Assembly: GCF_020832325.1 (NCBI RefSeq)
Contig: NZ_JAFIEU010000042.1
Location: 62,001-126,000 of the forward strand
Reading direction: 5' to 3'
DNA: 64,000 nucleotides
DNA from: Lunatimonas sp.
GTDB lineage: Bacteria; Bacteroidota; Bacteroidia; Cytophagales; Cyclobacteriaceae
The notes beneath the pieces were generated by a model. The model made no database searches, had not been told where the DNA came from, and saw only the letters and a program-made list of their open reading frames with translations. Position 1 is the first letter of the stretch. Each line of letters begins with the position of its first letter. Shown here piece by piece: positions 26,169-35,631 of this stretch. The position numbers were made by a program, and so were the translations under genes.

Positions 26169-29100
26169 CTATGGCTTGGGAATGGTGAAATAAAACACGG
26201 ATCCCATTCCTATGGTAGATTCCACCCAGATTTCTCCTCCCCAGGATTCCACATTTTTTTTGGCTATCGAAAGTCCTATACCTGTCCCCTCGTATTTCTC
26301 ATTAGGGTGAAGACGTTGAAACACGACAAATATCTTCTCGAAATTCTCAGGTGCTATCCCAATCCCATTGTCAGCGACACGGATCTTCCAATAAGCACCC
26401 TTTTCTTCCGCTTCAACGGTCACACGTGGGGAAACTCCAGGTCTGGAATATCTGATCGCATTATCCATCAGACAATGAATGGTTTGGGTAAGCGGAGCCT
26501 TGTAACATTCCACTACAGGAAGTTTCGACAGCGACAATTGAACTTTCTTTTCTGCGATCAATTTCCTCCTCAATAGCTGATAGTCGTCAAGTAGTTCCTT
26601 GAGGACTATCCGTTCCACCGGATCTGCAAATCTACCTGCCCGGGAGTATTCCAATAAATCGAGGATAATCGTCCTCATCCGCTTTGCCCCACCCGTAGCA
26701 AACTGGATATACTGATGGGCTTTCTCATCCAATTGGTCACCGTACCGCTTTCTCAGTTGCTCCATGAAGCTGGAAATCATACGCAAGGGCTCCTGCAAAT
26801 CGTGTGAGGTAACAAAAGCAAACTGCTCCAATTCTTCGTTAGTGAGTTCCAACTTACGAATATGTTGCTTCAATGATTCATTAAGCTCCAAAACCTTCCT
26901 TTCTGCTATTTTTTTGCCGCTTATATCCCGGAAGAATACACTAATCCCTTCCGGGGAGGGGTAGCCATTGGCTTCAAACCATTGATTGGTTGGCTTGTAG
27001 AATTCCTCAAAGTGCACTGGCTGTTGGGTTTCGAATGCCCGCTCGTATTGCTTGAAGAAATCCAACTCTTGCGCCAATGGAAATTTTTCCCACAACTTGT
27101 AGCCCACTAAATCCTCCCTTGGAAAGCCCAAGATTTCCTCCGCCCGCTTATTCCAATAGGTCACCTTCCAGTCTTTGTCCAAGGCAAAAAACGCATCGCC
27201 TATGCGCTCCAAAATATGCTCTTTTTCCAAATAGGCGCTTTCTAACTGCGCCACGGAATGCTTGCGCTCGTGGATATTTTTGAAGTAAACGGAAATACCA
27301 CCACTAAAGGGATAGGCGCTGATTTCATACCAATTTCCATCTCTATTTCTTAAGTATTCGATCGACTCGGATTGACCAGTAGCTGCTACTCGATAATATA
27401 CGTCCTCCAAATGGGTACCAACGATAGATGGGAATACCTCCCAAATATTTTTACCGATCACTTCAGATTCCAGTCGGCTGAGCAACCTCTCCGCTTCCTT
27501 GTTGAAATAGGTAAACTCCCAGTTGCTATTAAGGGCATAAAATGCATCAGAGATACTGCCCAAAATCTCCCTTATCTGAATTTCAAGAGATTTGGAGGTA
27601 TGGATATCCTGAAAACTACCATAAATGCGTGTACATCTTCCATCTACCATTTCGGTCTCACCGATCGCTCTAACCCACTTTTCGTTGTTCTCAAAAGTCA
27701 CCAGCACTGCTTCAAAAGCAAACGGTTCACCTGTTTCAATAGCCTTGGCAATAATATTTCGTACAAATTCTCTATATTCTTCCTTGTATAAACTAATAGC
27801 ATTTTCTAATTCAGGGGTAAAATCCTCCGGCTTGGTTTCGTGCATTTCGTACAACGTATTTGACCAAAACAGTTTATCTGAGGCAACATCGATTTCCCAA
27901 CTGCCTACTTTTGCTAATTTTGAGGACAATTGATTCAGCTCTCTGAGTCGCTTCTCGTTAGTAATGTTCTTTGCAGATGCATATACCAATCCTTCTTCGG
28001 GACTCGTATTGCAGGTCCAACTCAACCAACAAATTTCACCGGTTTTTGTGAGGTATCGGTTTTCAAAATAGAATGTATCATTGCCCTGAATCTGACTGGC
28101 TAGCTCTTTGGAGGTAATCACCCTGTCATCCGGAAAAATAAACTCCTCAAAGGATTTAAATAGTATTTCGCTCTCTGAATACCCCAAAAGTTCACAACCT
28201 GCCTGGTTGATTTTTAGAAACCGTCCTTGAAAATCTACCACACAAATTATATCTGGGATGGCATGGTATAAGTGGCTCAGGTCATTTTCCAGCTTCTTCC
28301 GGTTGATTTCAGAACCGATGAACCCTTTAAATCGGTTTAGCAAGTCCATATAACCTTGTAAATATTTCACGTCAAGGCAAGACGCAACTACCAACACCCC
28401 AACTACTTCGTCGTTATGAAAAAGTGGAATCCCTAGAACGGCCTGAAAATTGGCCCTATCGGCAGATTCCTTTCGGACAAAGTCCCCCGCTTCATCTAGC
28501 TTGTCCCATAACACGGTGGCTTTTTGCTGCCACACCCGTCCAGGAAGCCCTTCACTAAAATGAAAGGTTGTGATTCCCTCGCTGTACTTGTAAAATTCCA
28601 ATCCATTTGATGAAGTAGCATGATGGGCCATTAACCGAATTTCGGTTTTCTCGATATTTGGAAGCCAAAGCTCTACACAGTCAAAATCCCCATACGCTGC
28701 GATCGTATGGCAAAGCTCGGCGAGAGAACTGGATAGACTGGTTTCAATAGAGAAGTTTAGGCTTACTTTTCCCAACAGATCTTTCTCTCTTTCTTTTTGT
28801 TTCTGTTCGCTTATGTCTCTTTGTATGGCTACCCAATGGGTAAACCACCCCTTTTCATTGGCTACCGGTGAAATCGACAAATTAACCCAAAACTCGCTGC
28901 CATTCTTTCTATAATTAATGGTGGTGATCTCACAGGACTCCCAGTTTCGTAGTGCATTTCCGAGCCTTCCCAGTTCAGCCCAGTCAGATTTTGGGCCCTG
29001 AAGAAACCTAGGAGACCTCCCGATGGCTTCCTCAGCCGAATAACCCGTCATGTTGGTAAAAGCCTCATTTACATATACAATCTTCGGCCCTGGCTCATCA

Positions 29101-29954
29101 AACGGTTCTGCTTCTGTGATTAGTATCGCGTCATGCGTATTGGTGATGACGCTTTCCAGCAATTTCAATCGATGTTCTTCCTCCTTCTTTTCGCTGATAT
29201 TTTCGCAAATAGCAACGGTGCGATACGGTCTACCTGCATCATCTCTAATAAACGCTAAGTGAACACGCACCCAAACGATGCTCCCATCCTTCCGAACATA
29301 GCGCTTTTCGTTTCGATATTCCACCTCTCCACGCATGGCTTTGCTGAATTTATCCCAGTCCTTTTCCCTATCATCGGGATGTGTAAGTGCTACAAAACTC
29401 ATATCCATGAGCTCCTTTTTCGAATAGCCTGTGATTGTTTCGTAAAAGGTGTTGACCAAAACGATTTTCCCTATAGCTGGATCTACTTGAGCAATGCCTA
29501 GGGAAGCAATTTCAAAAATGGTCCTGAACCTAGCTTCACTTTCCCGCAAAGCCTTTTCTGATTCCTCTAGTTTTTTAAACTGTTCCTCTTCCAGAGTCAC
29601 ATCCTGACAGACCACTATCATACACGCTTTGCCCAGATAATCCACTTTATGTCCATTGATCTTCATTCGGATGTGGTCCCCTGTCTTTTTTTGGTGGGTA
29701 AATACCCCAAAATAGATATTCCCCTGTCGCTCCTGTACCCCAGCATGTGCCGCTACCAATTGGGGGATTTCGGCGTGGGGACGAATATCCTTTAGCGTAA
29801 GAGTCAAAAACTCGCTGCGGGAATAGCCATAATGATCGATGGCCGCCTCGTTAACGTCCAAAATCCGGAAAGTGTCCAACTCATATACCCAAGAAGGCAG
29901 CGGGTTGAAATAAAAAAAGCTACTATAATCTGGCTTGCTCTCTTCCATAGTCAT
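26169..29954 (-). CDS. soluble multi-PAS/GAF sensor histidine kinase
   Basis: A 1261-residue sensor kinase with no membrane segment. Approximate domain order: PAS 10-125, PAS 145-260, PAS 265-385, GAF 395-545, PAS 560-680, PAS 690-800, PAS 805-915, PAS 925-1035, HisKA, then HATPase. The phosphoacceptor is His1051 in FVTSHDLQEPLRM, typical of the phytochrome-like HisKA group. The ATPase domain has DNAIRYSRPG (N box), VADNGIGIAPENFEKIF (G1) and YEGTGIGLSIAKK (G2). No receiver domain is fused and no response regulator gene lies nearby, so its partner is elsewhere. Seven PAS domains suggest integration of redox, light or small-ligand cues inside the cell. The gene is complete. Confidence 0.93.
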   Translation of the reverse strand: MTMEESKPDYSSFFYFNPLPSWVYELDTFRILDVNEAAIDHYGYSRSEFLTLTLKDIRPHAEIPQLVAAHAGVQERQGNIYFGVFTHQKKTGDHIRMKINGHKVDYLGKACMIVVCQDVTLEEEQFKKLEESEKALRESEARFRTIFEIASLGIAQVDPAIGKIVLVNTFYETITGYSKKELMDMSFVALTHPDDREKDWDKFSKAMRGEVEYRNEKRYVRKDGSIVWVRVHLAFIRDDAGRPYRTVAICENISEKKEEEHRLKLLESVITNTHDAILITEAEPFDEPGPKIVYVNEAFTNMTGYSAEEAIGRSPRFLQGPKSDWAELGRLGNALRNWESCEITTINYRKNGSEFWVNLSISPVANEKGWFTHWVAIQRDISEQKQKEREKDLLGKVSLNFSIETSLSSSLAELCHTIAAYGDFDCVELWLPNIEKTEIRLMAHHATSSNGLEFYKYSEGITTFHFSEGLPGRVWQQKATVLWDKLDEAGDFVRKESADRANFQAVLGIPLFHNDEVVGVLVVASCLDVKYLQGYMDLLNRFKGFIGSEINRKKLENDLSHLYHAIPDIICVVDFQGRFLKINQAGCELLGYSESEILFKSFEEFIFPDDRVITSKELASQIQGNDTFYFENRYLTKTGEICWLSWTCNTSPEEGLVYASAKNITNEKRLRELNQLSSKLAKVGSWEIDVASDKLFWSNTLYEMHETKPEDFTPELENAISLYKEEYREFVRNIIAKAIETGEPFAFEAVLVTFENNEKWVRAIGETEMVDGRCTRIYGSFQDIHTSKSLEIQIREILGSISDAFYALNSNWEFTYFNKEAERLLSRLESEVIGKNIWEVFPSIVGTHLEDVYYRVAATGQSESIEYLRNRDGNWYEISAYPFSGGISVYFKNIHERKHSVAQLESAYLEKEHILERIGDAFFALDKDWKVTYWNKRAEEILGFPREDLVGYKLWEKFPLAQELDFFKQYERAFETQQPVHFEEFYKPTNQWFEANGYPSPEGISVFFRDISGKKIAERKVLELNESLKQHIRKLELTNEELEQFAFVTSHDLQEPLRMISSFMEQLRKRYGDQLDEKAHQYIQFATGGAKRMRTIILDLLEYSRAGRFADPVERIVLKELLDDYQLLRRKLIAEKKVQLSLSKLPVVECYKAPLTQTIHCLMDNAIRYSRPGVSPRVTVEAEEKGAYWKIRVADNGIGIAPENFEKIFVVFQRLHPNEKYEGTGIGLSIAKKNVESWGGEIWVESTIGMGSVFYFTIPKP

Positions 29955-29963
29955 TCAAAACCT

Positions 29964-30056
29964 CGAGGAATTCATTCCTCGTTTTAGAAAAAACGGTTTG
30001 AACAGGAGCTTTCATCTACGTTCCCGAAAACTCGCTTCGCTCTCTGCGTAGCTCCT
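29964..30056. other. structured leader upstream of the sensor kinase
   Basis: An 8-bp perfect stem with 2-base loop lies at 29964-29981, 10 bases before the kinase ATG (minus strand). A second inverted repeat pairs AGGAGCT at 30004-30010 with AGCTCCT at 30050-30056, with CTACG/CGTAG inside it. The region may be a GntP terminator area or a control element of the kinase mRNA. Confidence 0.45.
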
Positions 30057-30151
30057 ATCTCTACCGTCCAACCTATACGCTATCGGTGAATTTTATTTTT
30101 CTGAAGTCAACGATAATCCGACGGAGACAAACCTGTTCATCCAAACTTTAT

Positions 30152-31483
30152 CTAGGTTAGGTTTGCAATAAGCAAAATTAGAGCCATTGCAGTAAAAGAC
30201 AGAATTACCGTACCCACACTGTGGGAAATATAGCCCTTTTTGATATCCATGCCGGTAAGCTGCGTCATCGCCCAGAAGAAACTGTCGTTCGCGTGAGAAA
30301 CCGCAATAGCGCCTGCTCCGATAGATAGTACGGTAAGCACTTTCATCTGCTCACTTTCCAGACCCATGGTCGCCATCAAAGGTACCATAATCGAAGCAGA
30401 AGTCACCAATGCAACGGTAGAAGATCCCTGTGCCGACTTCAACGAAAAACCCATCAGAAAAGGTAGCAGCAGACTGTAGTTTCCACTCAACAATGTCGCA
30501 CTCACGTGATCCGCAATACCAGAATTCTCCAGCATCTTGCCAAAAACGCCACCTGCACCGGTAATCAAAATGACAGGTGCGGCAATCAACAGCGCTTCAC
30601 CGAACCAACCCGAAGCGGAAAGCAATTGGACATCGAATTTCGCTGGAAGCGTAAACGATAATAGTACACCGATAAGCAATGCTATGATGGGATTGCCTGC
30701 AAACAAAATAAACTGGGTGAACAGATTCTCCTCGCCGAACGGACGCGTGGGGTATGCAGCGATGGAAGCCAACACAATCAAGGCAAGTGGAATAATTACA
30801 GGCATAAAGGACTTCCCCAGGCTGGGAAACTTCTTTTTGGACTCCGCTCCCTCCACTTGGGCAAATACCGGCTCTAGGTGGTATCTTGAGAGAAAATACT
30901 TGCAATAAAAATAACAGGGCACCAGTCCGATCGCACTAATAATCAATCCATAAAATATAATCATCCCCAGATCCGCTCCCAAAATACCTGCGGCGGCAAT
31001 GGGCCCTGGCGTGGGCGGCACCAACGAGTGCGTAGCTGTGATACCCAAGGTAAGCGCAACGGTGGTTGCCAAAAAGGGAAGTTTTCCCTTAAAGGATAGG
31101 GATTTGTTGATGGGATTCAGCATGATAAATGCGCTGTCGCCAAAAACCGGAATGGATAGAATATACCCGGTAATCATCATGCCCAGCATCACAAATTTCT
31201 TACCGATCCAATTGAGCACTTGTTGGGCTATTACAAATGCACCGCCCGTCTTTTCCAAAAAGGTACCAATGATCACCCCAAAGAGAATAAGCAATCCGAT
31301 CCTCCCCAACACCCCGCCAAATCCATCAGAGATTGATTTGACAATTAAGTCTGTGGACATCCCTGTCATCAGTCCGTAAATGATTGCTCCAATGAACAGT
31401 GCAAGGAAAGGGTGAATCTTAAAGCGGATAATGGCCGTCAAAATCAGCGCTAAGGCCAACAGTACAAATAGAAATAATGACAT
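30152..31483 (-). CDS. GntP family permease (gluconate-type transporter)
   Basis: A 443-residue inner-membrane permease with about 12-14 helices that imports gluconate or related sugar acids with protons. Family blocks are RIGLLILFGVIIGTFLEKTGGA near residue 60, GYILSIPVFGDSAFIMLNPI near residue 115, THSLVPPTPGPIAAAGILGADLG near residue 150, LKSAQGSSTVALVTSASIMVPL near residue 350, and SHANDSFFWAMTQLTGMDIKKGY near the C-terminus. All are classical for GntP/GntT. It stands alone, with no gluconokinase beside it, but the SDR and heme-protein genes nearby could act on sugar acids. Confidence 0.93.
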   Translation of the reverse strand: MSLFLFVLLALALILTAIIRFKIHPFLALFIGAIIYGLMTGMSTDLIVKSISDGFGGVLGRIGLLILFGVIIGTFLEKTGGAFVIAQQVLNWIGKKFVMLGMMITGYILSIPVFGDSAFIMLNPINKSLSFKGKLPFLATTVALTLGITATHSLVPPTPGPIAAAGILGADLGMIIFYGLIISAIGLVPCYFYCKYFLSRYHLEPVFAQVEGAESKKKFPSLGKSFMPVIIPLALIVLASIAAYPTRPFGEENLFTQFILFAGNPIIALLIGVLLSFTLPAKFDVQLLSASGWFGEALLIAAPVILITGAGGVFGKMLENSGIADHVSATLLSGNYSLLLPFLMGFSLKSAQGSSTVALVTSASIMVPLMATMGLESEQMKVLTVLSIGAGAIAVSHANDSFFWAMTQLTGMDIKKGYISHSVGTVILSFTAMALILLIANLT

Positions 31484-31892
31484 GACAGGTTAGGTTGGGT
31501 TTCAGGTTCCAGGAAACAATATACTAATAATCCCCAAATATCCTCCAGTATTTCACGGTCCAAATAGCATGGGAGGCTCGTCGTGTAGGATTAAAAAAAA
31601 CAGGGCCGGAATTCGGGCCGTATTGCCGCTTAGGTCTGCTATTTCCAATAACTTGTTGATTCTCACAGCACGTATAGAGCCTATCGCTACTTGGGATTAC
31701 TTAAATATACACGTCGCACTATCCGAAAATCAACAAAACCATCGTTAATTTGTATCGGACGGCTAAAACGGTTTGGTGGCTACGAATTAAACACTTTCTC
31801 TATTATCACCTAAAAATATTTCGTAGAACCCTATTTTTTCTAAATCAGGATTTTTCTAGCTTGCCGGGGAATAAGTATCTTAAACCAAAATC
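31484..31892. other. 409-base intergenic region between GntP and CDGSH genes
   Basis: A divergent control region. I see no ORF. At 31593-31619 a weak GGCC-based dyad next to an A8 run (T8 on the minus strand) could be an attenuator in the GntP leader, but the stem is only 4 bp. No clear TAnnTTTG promoter was found for either gene. Confidence 0.4.
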
Positions 31893-32117
31893 ATGGCAGC
31901 TACAAAAATTACAGTTACCTCCAATGGCTCGTTGAGAGTGGAAGGGGATTTTGAATTAGTCGATTCGAATGGAAATTCCTACGGCTTGCAAGGGAGGACA
32001 ATTTTGGGCCTTTGCCGCTGTGGACTTTCCAAGAACAAGCCTTTTTGTGACGGGTCGCATCGCGGGCAGCTGGAACATGACGCCGTGGCTTTTGACCTGC
32101 CGCCTAAAAAAGTGTAG
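31893..32117 (+). CDS. CDGSH iron-sulfur domain protein
   Basis: A 74-residue protein binding a redox-active, labile [2Fe-2S] cluster through three Cys and one His. The motif CRCGLSKNKPFCDGSH gives the ligands Cys41, Cys43, Cys52 and His56, exactly as in the mitoNEET family. It is the short bacterial single-domain type without membrane anchor, thus cytoplasmic. Roles proposed for the family are electron transfer and iron or redox sensing; none can be picked here. It is a lone gene on the plus strand between two minus-strand genes. Confidence 0.93.
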   Translation: MAATKITVTSNGSLRVEGDFELVDSNGNSYGLQGRTILGLCRCGLSKNKPFCDGSHRGQLEHDAVAFDLPPKKV

Positions 32118-32275
32118 CCTACATGACAACTTAAAAAGCATCGCTTGATACATGTCTGCGCTATTTTAGAAGGAATAGATTCAAACATTGATAGCTACAT
32201 CCTTTATCATTCCTACGCAATTGACTGTAAGCAGACGAACTTTGAGGTAGAGTCGGAGCAATCTGTCGGAAATTT

Positions 32276-33250
32276 TCACAAATGTTCCTCCAAAAAACGG
32301 TCAATGTAATACTGGCAGTAGGCATTGACTTTTTCCGAAAGATCCATCGTATGCGGCCAGCCATGGAGCCGGTGGTAATCATGCGGCACCCCCGCCTCGG
32401 CCAACCACTGTGCGAGCGAATCTGCTTGGGAGACGGGTACAACAGAATCGATCGTTCCGTGAAATATCAACGTGGGTGGCAATCCGGGACGTATGTAGAA
32501 CCGAGGCGATACCTGTTGGTACAGCTCAGGGTGTTCCTCGTAGGTGGCTCCAAGGAAGGAAATAGGTTCTCCCCTCCCCCTCGCTTCCTCGGTGGTTAGA
32601 TCTGTGGGCCCGTAGAGATTGATCACTGCCCTCACCTCACTGCTTACGGAGTCTGTTTCGCACTCGGGCTGGAAAAGCTCCTCTTCACCAGCGTAACCAA
32701 CCATCATGGAGAGATGTCCTCCCGCCGAACCTCCGATAAGGACCATACGCTCCGGATCAATCCCAAATTCCTCCGCATGGATTTTTAACCACCGGACAGC
32801 ACAGTTCACATCCCTCACAGCAGCCGGAAACTTGGCCACTCGTGAAAGCCTGTAGGATACCGTGGCCGTTACATACCCTTTGTTCGCATAATCAATCAGG
32901 TAAGGAAGGTAGTCCGAGCGCTTTCCTGTCTTCCAAGCCCCACCGTGAATAAACACCAGCGTGGGCTTTCGCTCATCTCCCTGATCTCGCAGCCTATACA
33001 CATCCAAGGCGAGCTCTAGGCTATCCATGGTCTTGTATACTCTATCAGAAAAAACCTCGATTTCCTCCGGAATCTCAGGATTACGTTCAATCAAGCGCAA
33101 TGCTCCCACGCCATAGGCAAGCTTCATCATTGTTTCATTCCAATACCCCCCGGGAGCCTTGAGATCACGCCCTTCGCGGGGTGTAGAAACACAACTTACC
33201 ACTAGTAAGACAACCCCAATCGGGGCTATCCAAAGCATATTAAGCTTCAT
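32276..33250 (-). CDS. alpha/beta hydrolase lipoprotein, BD-FAE/HSL-like esterase
   Basis: A 324-residue esterase or lipase-like enzyme. From the ATG at 33250 the N-terminus is a lipoprotein signal (MLWIAPIGVVLLVVSC); a longer TTG start is less likely. The oxyanion-hole motif is IHGGAWKTG, the nucleophile Ser sits in IGGSAGGHL, the acid is Asp in FHGTIDSVVP, and the base is His in GWPHTMDL. Feruloyl, acetylxylan or carboxylic esters are typical substrates of such proteins. Its start overlaps the end of the next upstream gene, a relative, by 11 bases. Confidence 0.88.
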   Translation of the reverse strand: MKLNMLWIAPIGVVLLVVSCVSTPREGRDLKAPGGYWNETMMKLAYGVGALRLIERNPEIPEEIEVFSDRVYKTMDSLELALDVYRLRDQGDERKPTLVFIHGGAWKTGKRSDYLPYLIDYANKGYVTATVSYRLSRVAKFPAAVRDVNCAVRWLKIHAEEFGIDPERMVLIGGSAGGHLSMMVGYAGEEELFQPECETDSVSSEVRAVINLYGPTDLTTEEARGRGEPISFLGATYEEHPELYQQVSPRFYIRPGLPPTLIFHGTIDSVVPVSQADSLAQWLAEAGVPHDYHRLHGWPHTMDLSEKVNAYCQYYIDRFLEEHL

Positions 33251-34115
33251 GCGAATCAGTGTTAGACGTGTCAAGGATAAATTTTAAAACCCACCGATAG
33301 GCTTTTGAGGGTGTATATAAAAACTGAAGAATCATAGGAATGTGTTTTTTACGCTTTTGTAGGTAAAAGCGGGGAAGCGGATCATACGGTTGATGAGCCT
33401 CCATAAAGCGGTCCGAACCATGCAGGATACTGGGCTCCGTTCGCCCTCCCACCATAATCATCATGGGAGGCATGTCCTCGTGCAGATGGTACATGGGAGA
33501 AGTATCCTTCCAAACCTGAGGATCATCCGTAAAGGATCGGTTATGGGATGTTCCCGGGGCGTTATTTGCCTCCACCAAATAGCTGTACATATCCAACCCA
33601 GCCGGATCTATGAGCACTGCTCCCCGAATGGGGTTTTCCGCTACACCCACCGAATCAAAGTATTCATCCCGCACACTGATAAGTGCGGCCAAATGTCCCC
33701 CTGCAGAATGGCCCGAAACAAAAATCCGTTCAGGGTCGCCGCCATAATCCGCTATATGGGTATTCACCCAATCCACTGCCTTGGCTGAGGCCTTCCCCAT
33801 AGCGTGTACTTTGTAGGTAGGGCTCAACGGATAGTCGATTACCACCGTCACTAGACCCTTTCTCGCGAAGCGTTTTCCCAATGGAATATACTTTTCCTTA
33901 TTTCCTGATCGCCAGCTCCCTCCGTGGATAAATACAAATACCGGATAGGTCTCACGCTGCTTTTTAGGTGCGTATACCGTGAGGCTTTTCTCTGGTAAAT
34001 CTCCCAAAAACCCTTCCTCCATATACGTGATATCCGGATAAGTCTGAATGGATCGAAAAGAGCATCCGCCTATTGCAAGAGCCGCGAAGAGGGAAACAGC
34101 AAAAAAGACGCGCAT
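33240..34115 (-). CDS. alpha/beta hydrolase lipoprotein, second of a tandem pair
   Basis: A 291-residue relative of the neighbouring hydrolase. The ATG at 34115 gives the signal RVFFAVSLFAALAIGGC, with a canonical lipobox. The oxyanion motif is FIHGGSWRSG and the nucleophile motif VSGHSAGGHLAA. The acid position reads GGRTEPSI, where relatives have Asp, so Glu may have replaced it; the His may be that of KKHIPM. The C-terminus is shortened and basic compared with its neighbour. Together the two probably arose by duplication and form one transcript, both facing the periplasm or cell surface. Confidence 0.85.
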   Translation of the reverse strand: MRVFFAVSLFAALAIGGCSFRSIQTYPDITYMEEGFLGDLPEKSLTVYAPKKQRETYPVFVFIHGGSWRSGNKEKYIPLGKRFARKGLVTVVIDYPLSPTYKVHAMGKASAKAVDWVNTHIADYGGDPERIFVSGHSAGGHLAALISVRDEYFDSVGVAENPIRGAVLIDPAGLDMYSYLVEANNAPGTSHNRSFTDDPQVWKDTSPMYHLHEDMPPMMIMVGGRTEPSILHGSDRFMEAHQPYDPLPRFYLQKRKKHIPMILQFLYTPSKAYRWVLKFILDTSNTDSHEA

Positions 34116-34262
34116 AACAAACTGGTTTATTTGCAATAATACGGATTTGAAAGGACTTTGTACTATCTCAAAATAGCAGAACCTTCACGTATCTGTAAAG
34201 GGGTATCAACCCCACAATGCTACACACAAACATTTTGTCCAAATGCTAGTTAAAACGATGGC

Positions 34263-34565
34263 ATGAAAAAGGCAGAATCCCCTCAACTAACCCCAGAAGA
34301 AAGCGACCGAATCATCGAAATGGCCTGGGAAGACCGTACACCGTTTGACGCAATCTTTCGGCAGTTCGGTCTCAACGAGCAGGCGGTCATCCGTCTGATG
34401 CGGGGAGAACTCCAAGAAGGTTCGTTTAAGCGATGGCGTAAACGGGTGCAGGGTCGAAAGACCAAGCACTATGCTACTTCATCCTCGGACATGAACCGAT
34501 TTCACTGCGCCCGACAGCGGTCAATCAGCCAAAATGCTATCAGCAAGCGCCGCTCTAAACGCTAG
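34263..34565 (+). CDS. TIGR03643/DUF2805 family protein
   Basis: A 100-residue basic protein of unknown function, recognised by the core WEDRTPFDAIFRQFGLNEQAVIRLMR followed by the SFKRWRKRVQGRKTKHY block. The core has a helix-turn-helix look (Glu-Gln-Ala-Val-Ile-x-Leu-Met-Arg), so nucleic-acid binding is plausible but unproven. The C-terminal 30 residues are rich in Arg and Ser. Its last 11 bases overlap the end of the convergent agmatine deiminase gene. Confidence 0.8.
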   Translation: MKKAESPQLTPEESDRIIEMAWEDRTPFDAIFRQFGLNEQAVIRLMRGELQEGSFKRWRKRVQGRKTKHYATSSSDMNRFHCARQRSISQNAISKRRSKR

Positions 34566-35631
34566 GTTCTTGCTGACTGAGGCAATGAAAAGAACCTAAT
34601 CCCCAAATGATATCGAGCGAGTCCACTCCGACCACTTTTCTCTCTGGAAAGCACTGTTGGATAATGTCTAAGGCTAGATCGTCCTTTTTATCTCTAAACG
34701 TAGGCACCACCACGCAACTGTTGGCAATGTAAAAATTCGCATAGCTGGCAGGTAGTCGAGTACCCTCATATATCACCGGGGAAGGCATCGGCAACTCCAC
34801 AATAGAAAGGGGACTACCATCAATCAACCGAAATGATTCCAGCAACTTCAAATTTTCGCGAAGCGGATGGAAATTATTGTCCCGCTTGTTATCCTCTACC
34901 ACGGTAATTACCGTCCGTTCACCCACAAACCGGGTAATATCATCCACGTGTCCATCCGTATCGTCTCCTTCAATACCATCTCCCAGCCAAAGAATTTGTT
35001 CCACTCCATAATATCTGCGCAAAAAATCCTCAATTTGGGATTGGTTGAGGTGAGGATTACGATTTGGATTTAGCAGGCAAGAGGTAGTTGTGAGGAGCGT
35101 TCCTTTGCCGTTGAAATCCACTGACCCACCCTCCATGACAATTCCGGGATGGTAACAATGAAGATTCCGATAGTCAGCCACGCGCTGAGGTATGAGGTTA
35201 TCCAAGTCATAGGGAGGATATTTATCTCCCCAGGCATTGTAATTCCAATTGACCACCACTTTCTTGGCAGCTGCCGTCGGATTAATTAAAAATGCAGGAC
35301 CATGGTCCCTGCACCAGGCGTCGTTGGTCGGGAAATGGTGAAATACAACCCGTGTTAGGTCGACCATTTCCTTTGTCAAACAGGACTTGGCAAAATCCTC
35401 CATAGGCTGATCCTTCACCATCACATGCACCTCTTCTCCCTCCGATACCTGGCGGATAAATTGGGCATAAGGTCCGTAAACGGTGTGAATCTTCCCCGGC
35501 CAAGAGGCCTCTTTATGTGGCCAACTTAGCCAAGTAGCTGCGTGAGGCTCAAACTCTGCTGGAAAATAATACCCTTGGTCCGCCGGAAATCCCATCATTT
35601 TAACAGAAGCTTGGTGTATATCGCTATTCAT
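34555..35631 (-). CDS. aguA: agmatine deiminase
   Basis: Converts agmatine to N-carbamoylputrescine and ammonia, the first of two steps to putrescine. The 358-residue protein is of the guanidino-group-modifying fold: residues EFEPHAATWLSWPH near the N-terminus, NDAWCRDHGPAFL near residue 105, GIVMEGGSVDFNGKGTLLTTTSCLLNPNRN near residue 165, DTDGHVDDITRFV near residue 225, and the catalytic Cys in GLGSFHCLSQQ close to the C-terminus. It overlaps the upstream amidohydrolase by 8 bases, so the two are one transcript and one pathway. Confidence 0.94.
   Translation of the reverse strand: MNSDIHQASVKMMGFPADQGYYFPAEFEPHAATWLSWPHKEASWPGKIHTVYGPYAQFIRQVSEGEEVHVMVKDQPMEDFAKSCLTKEMVDLTRVVFHHFPTNDAWCRDHGPAFLINPTAAAKKVVVNWNYNAWGDKYPPYDLDNLIPQRVADYRNLHCYHPGIVMEGGSVDFNGKGTLLTTTSCLLNPNRNPHLNQSQIEDFLRRYYGVEQILWLGDGIEGDDTDGHVDDITRFVGERTVITVVEDNKRDNNFHPLRENLKLLESFRLIDGSPLSIVELPMPSPVIYEGTRLPASYANFYIANSCVVVPTFRDKKDDLALDIIQQCFPERKVVGVDSLDIIWGLGSFHCLSQQEPSV

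Noticed and set aside
31593-31619. Rho-independent terminator in the GntP leader
   Set aside because: The stem is only 4 bp with a mismatch next to it, despite the T8 run on the minus strand.
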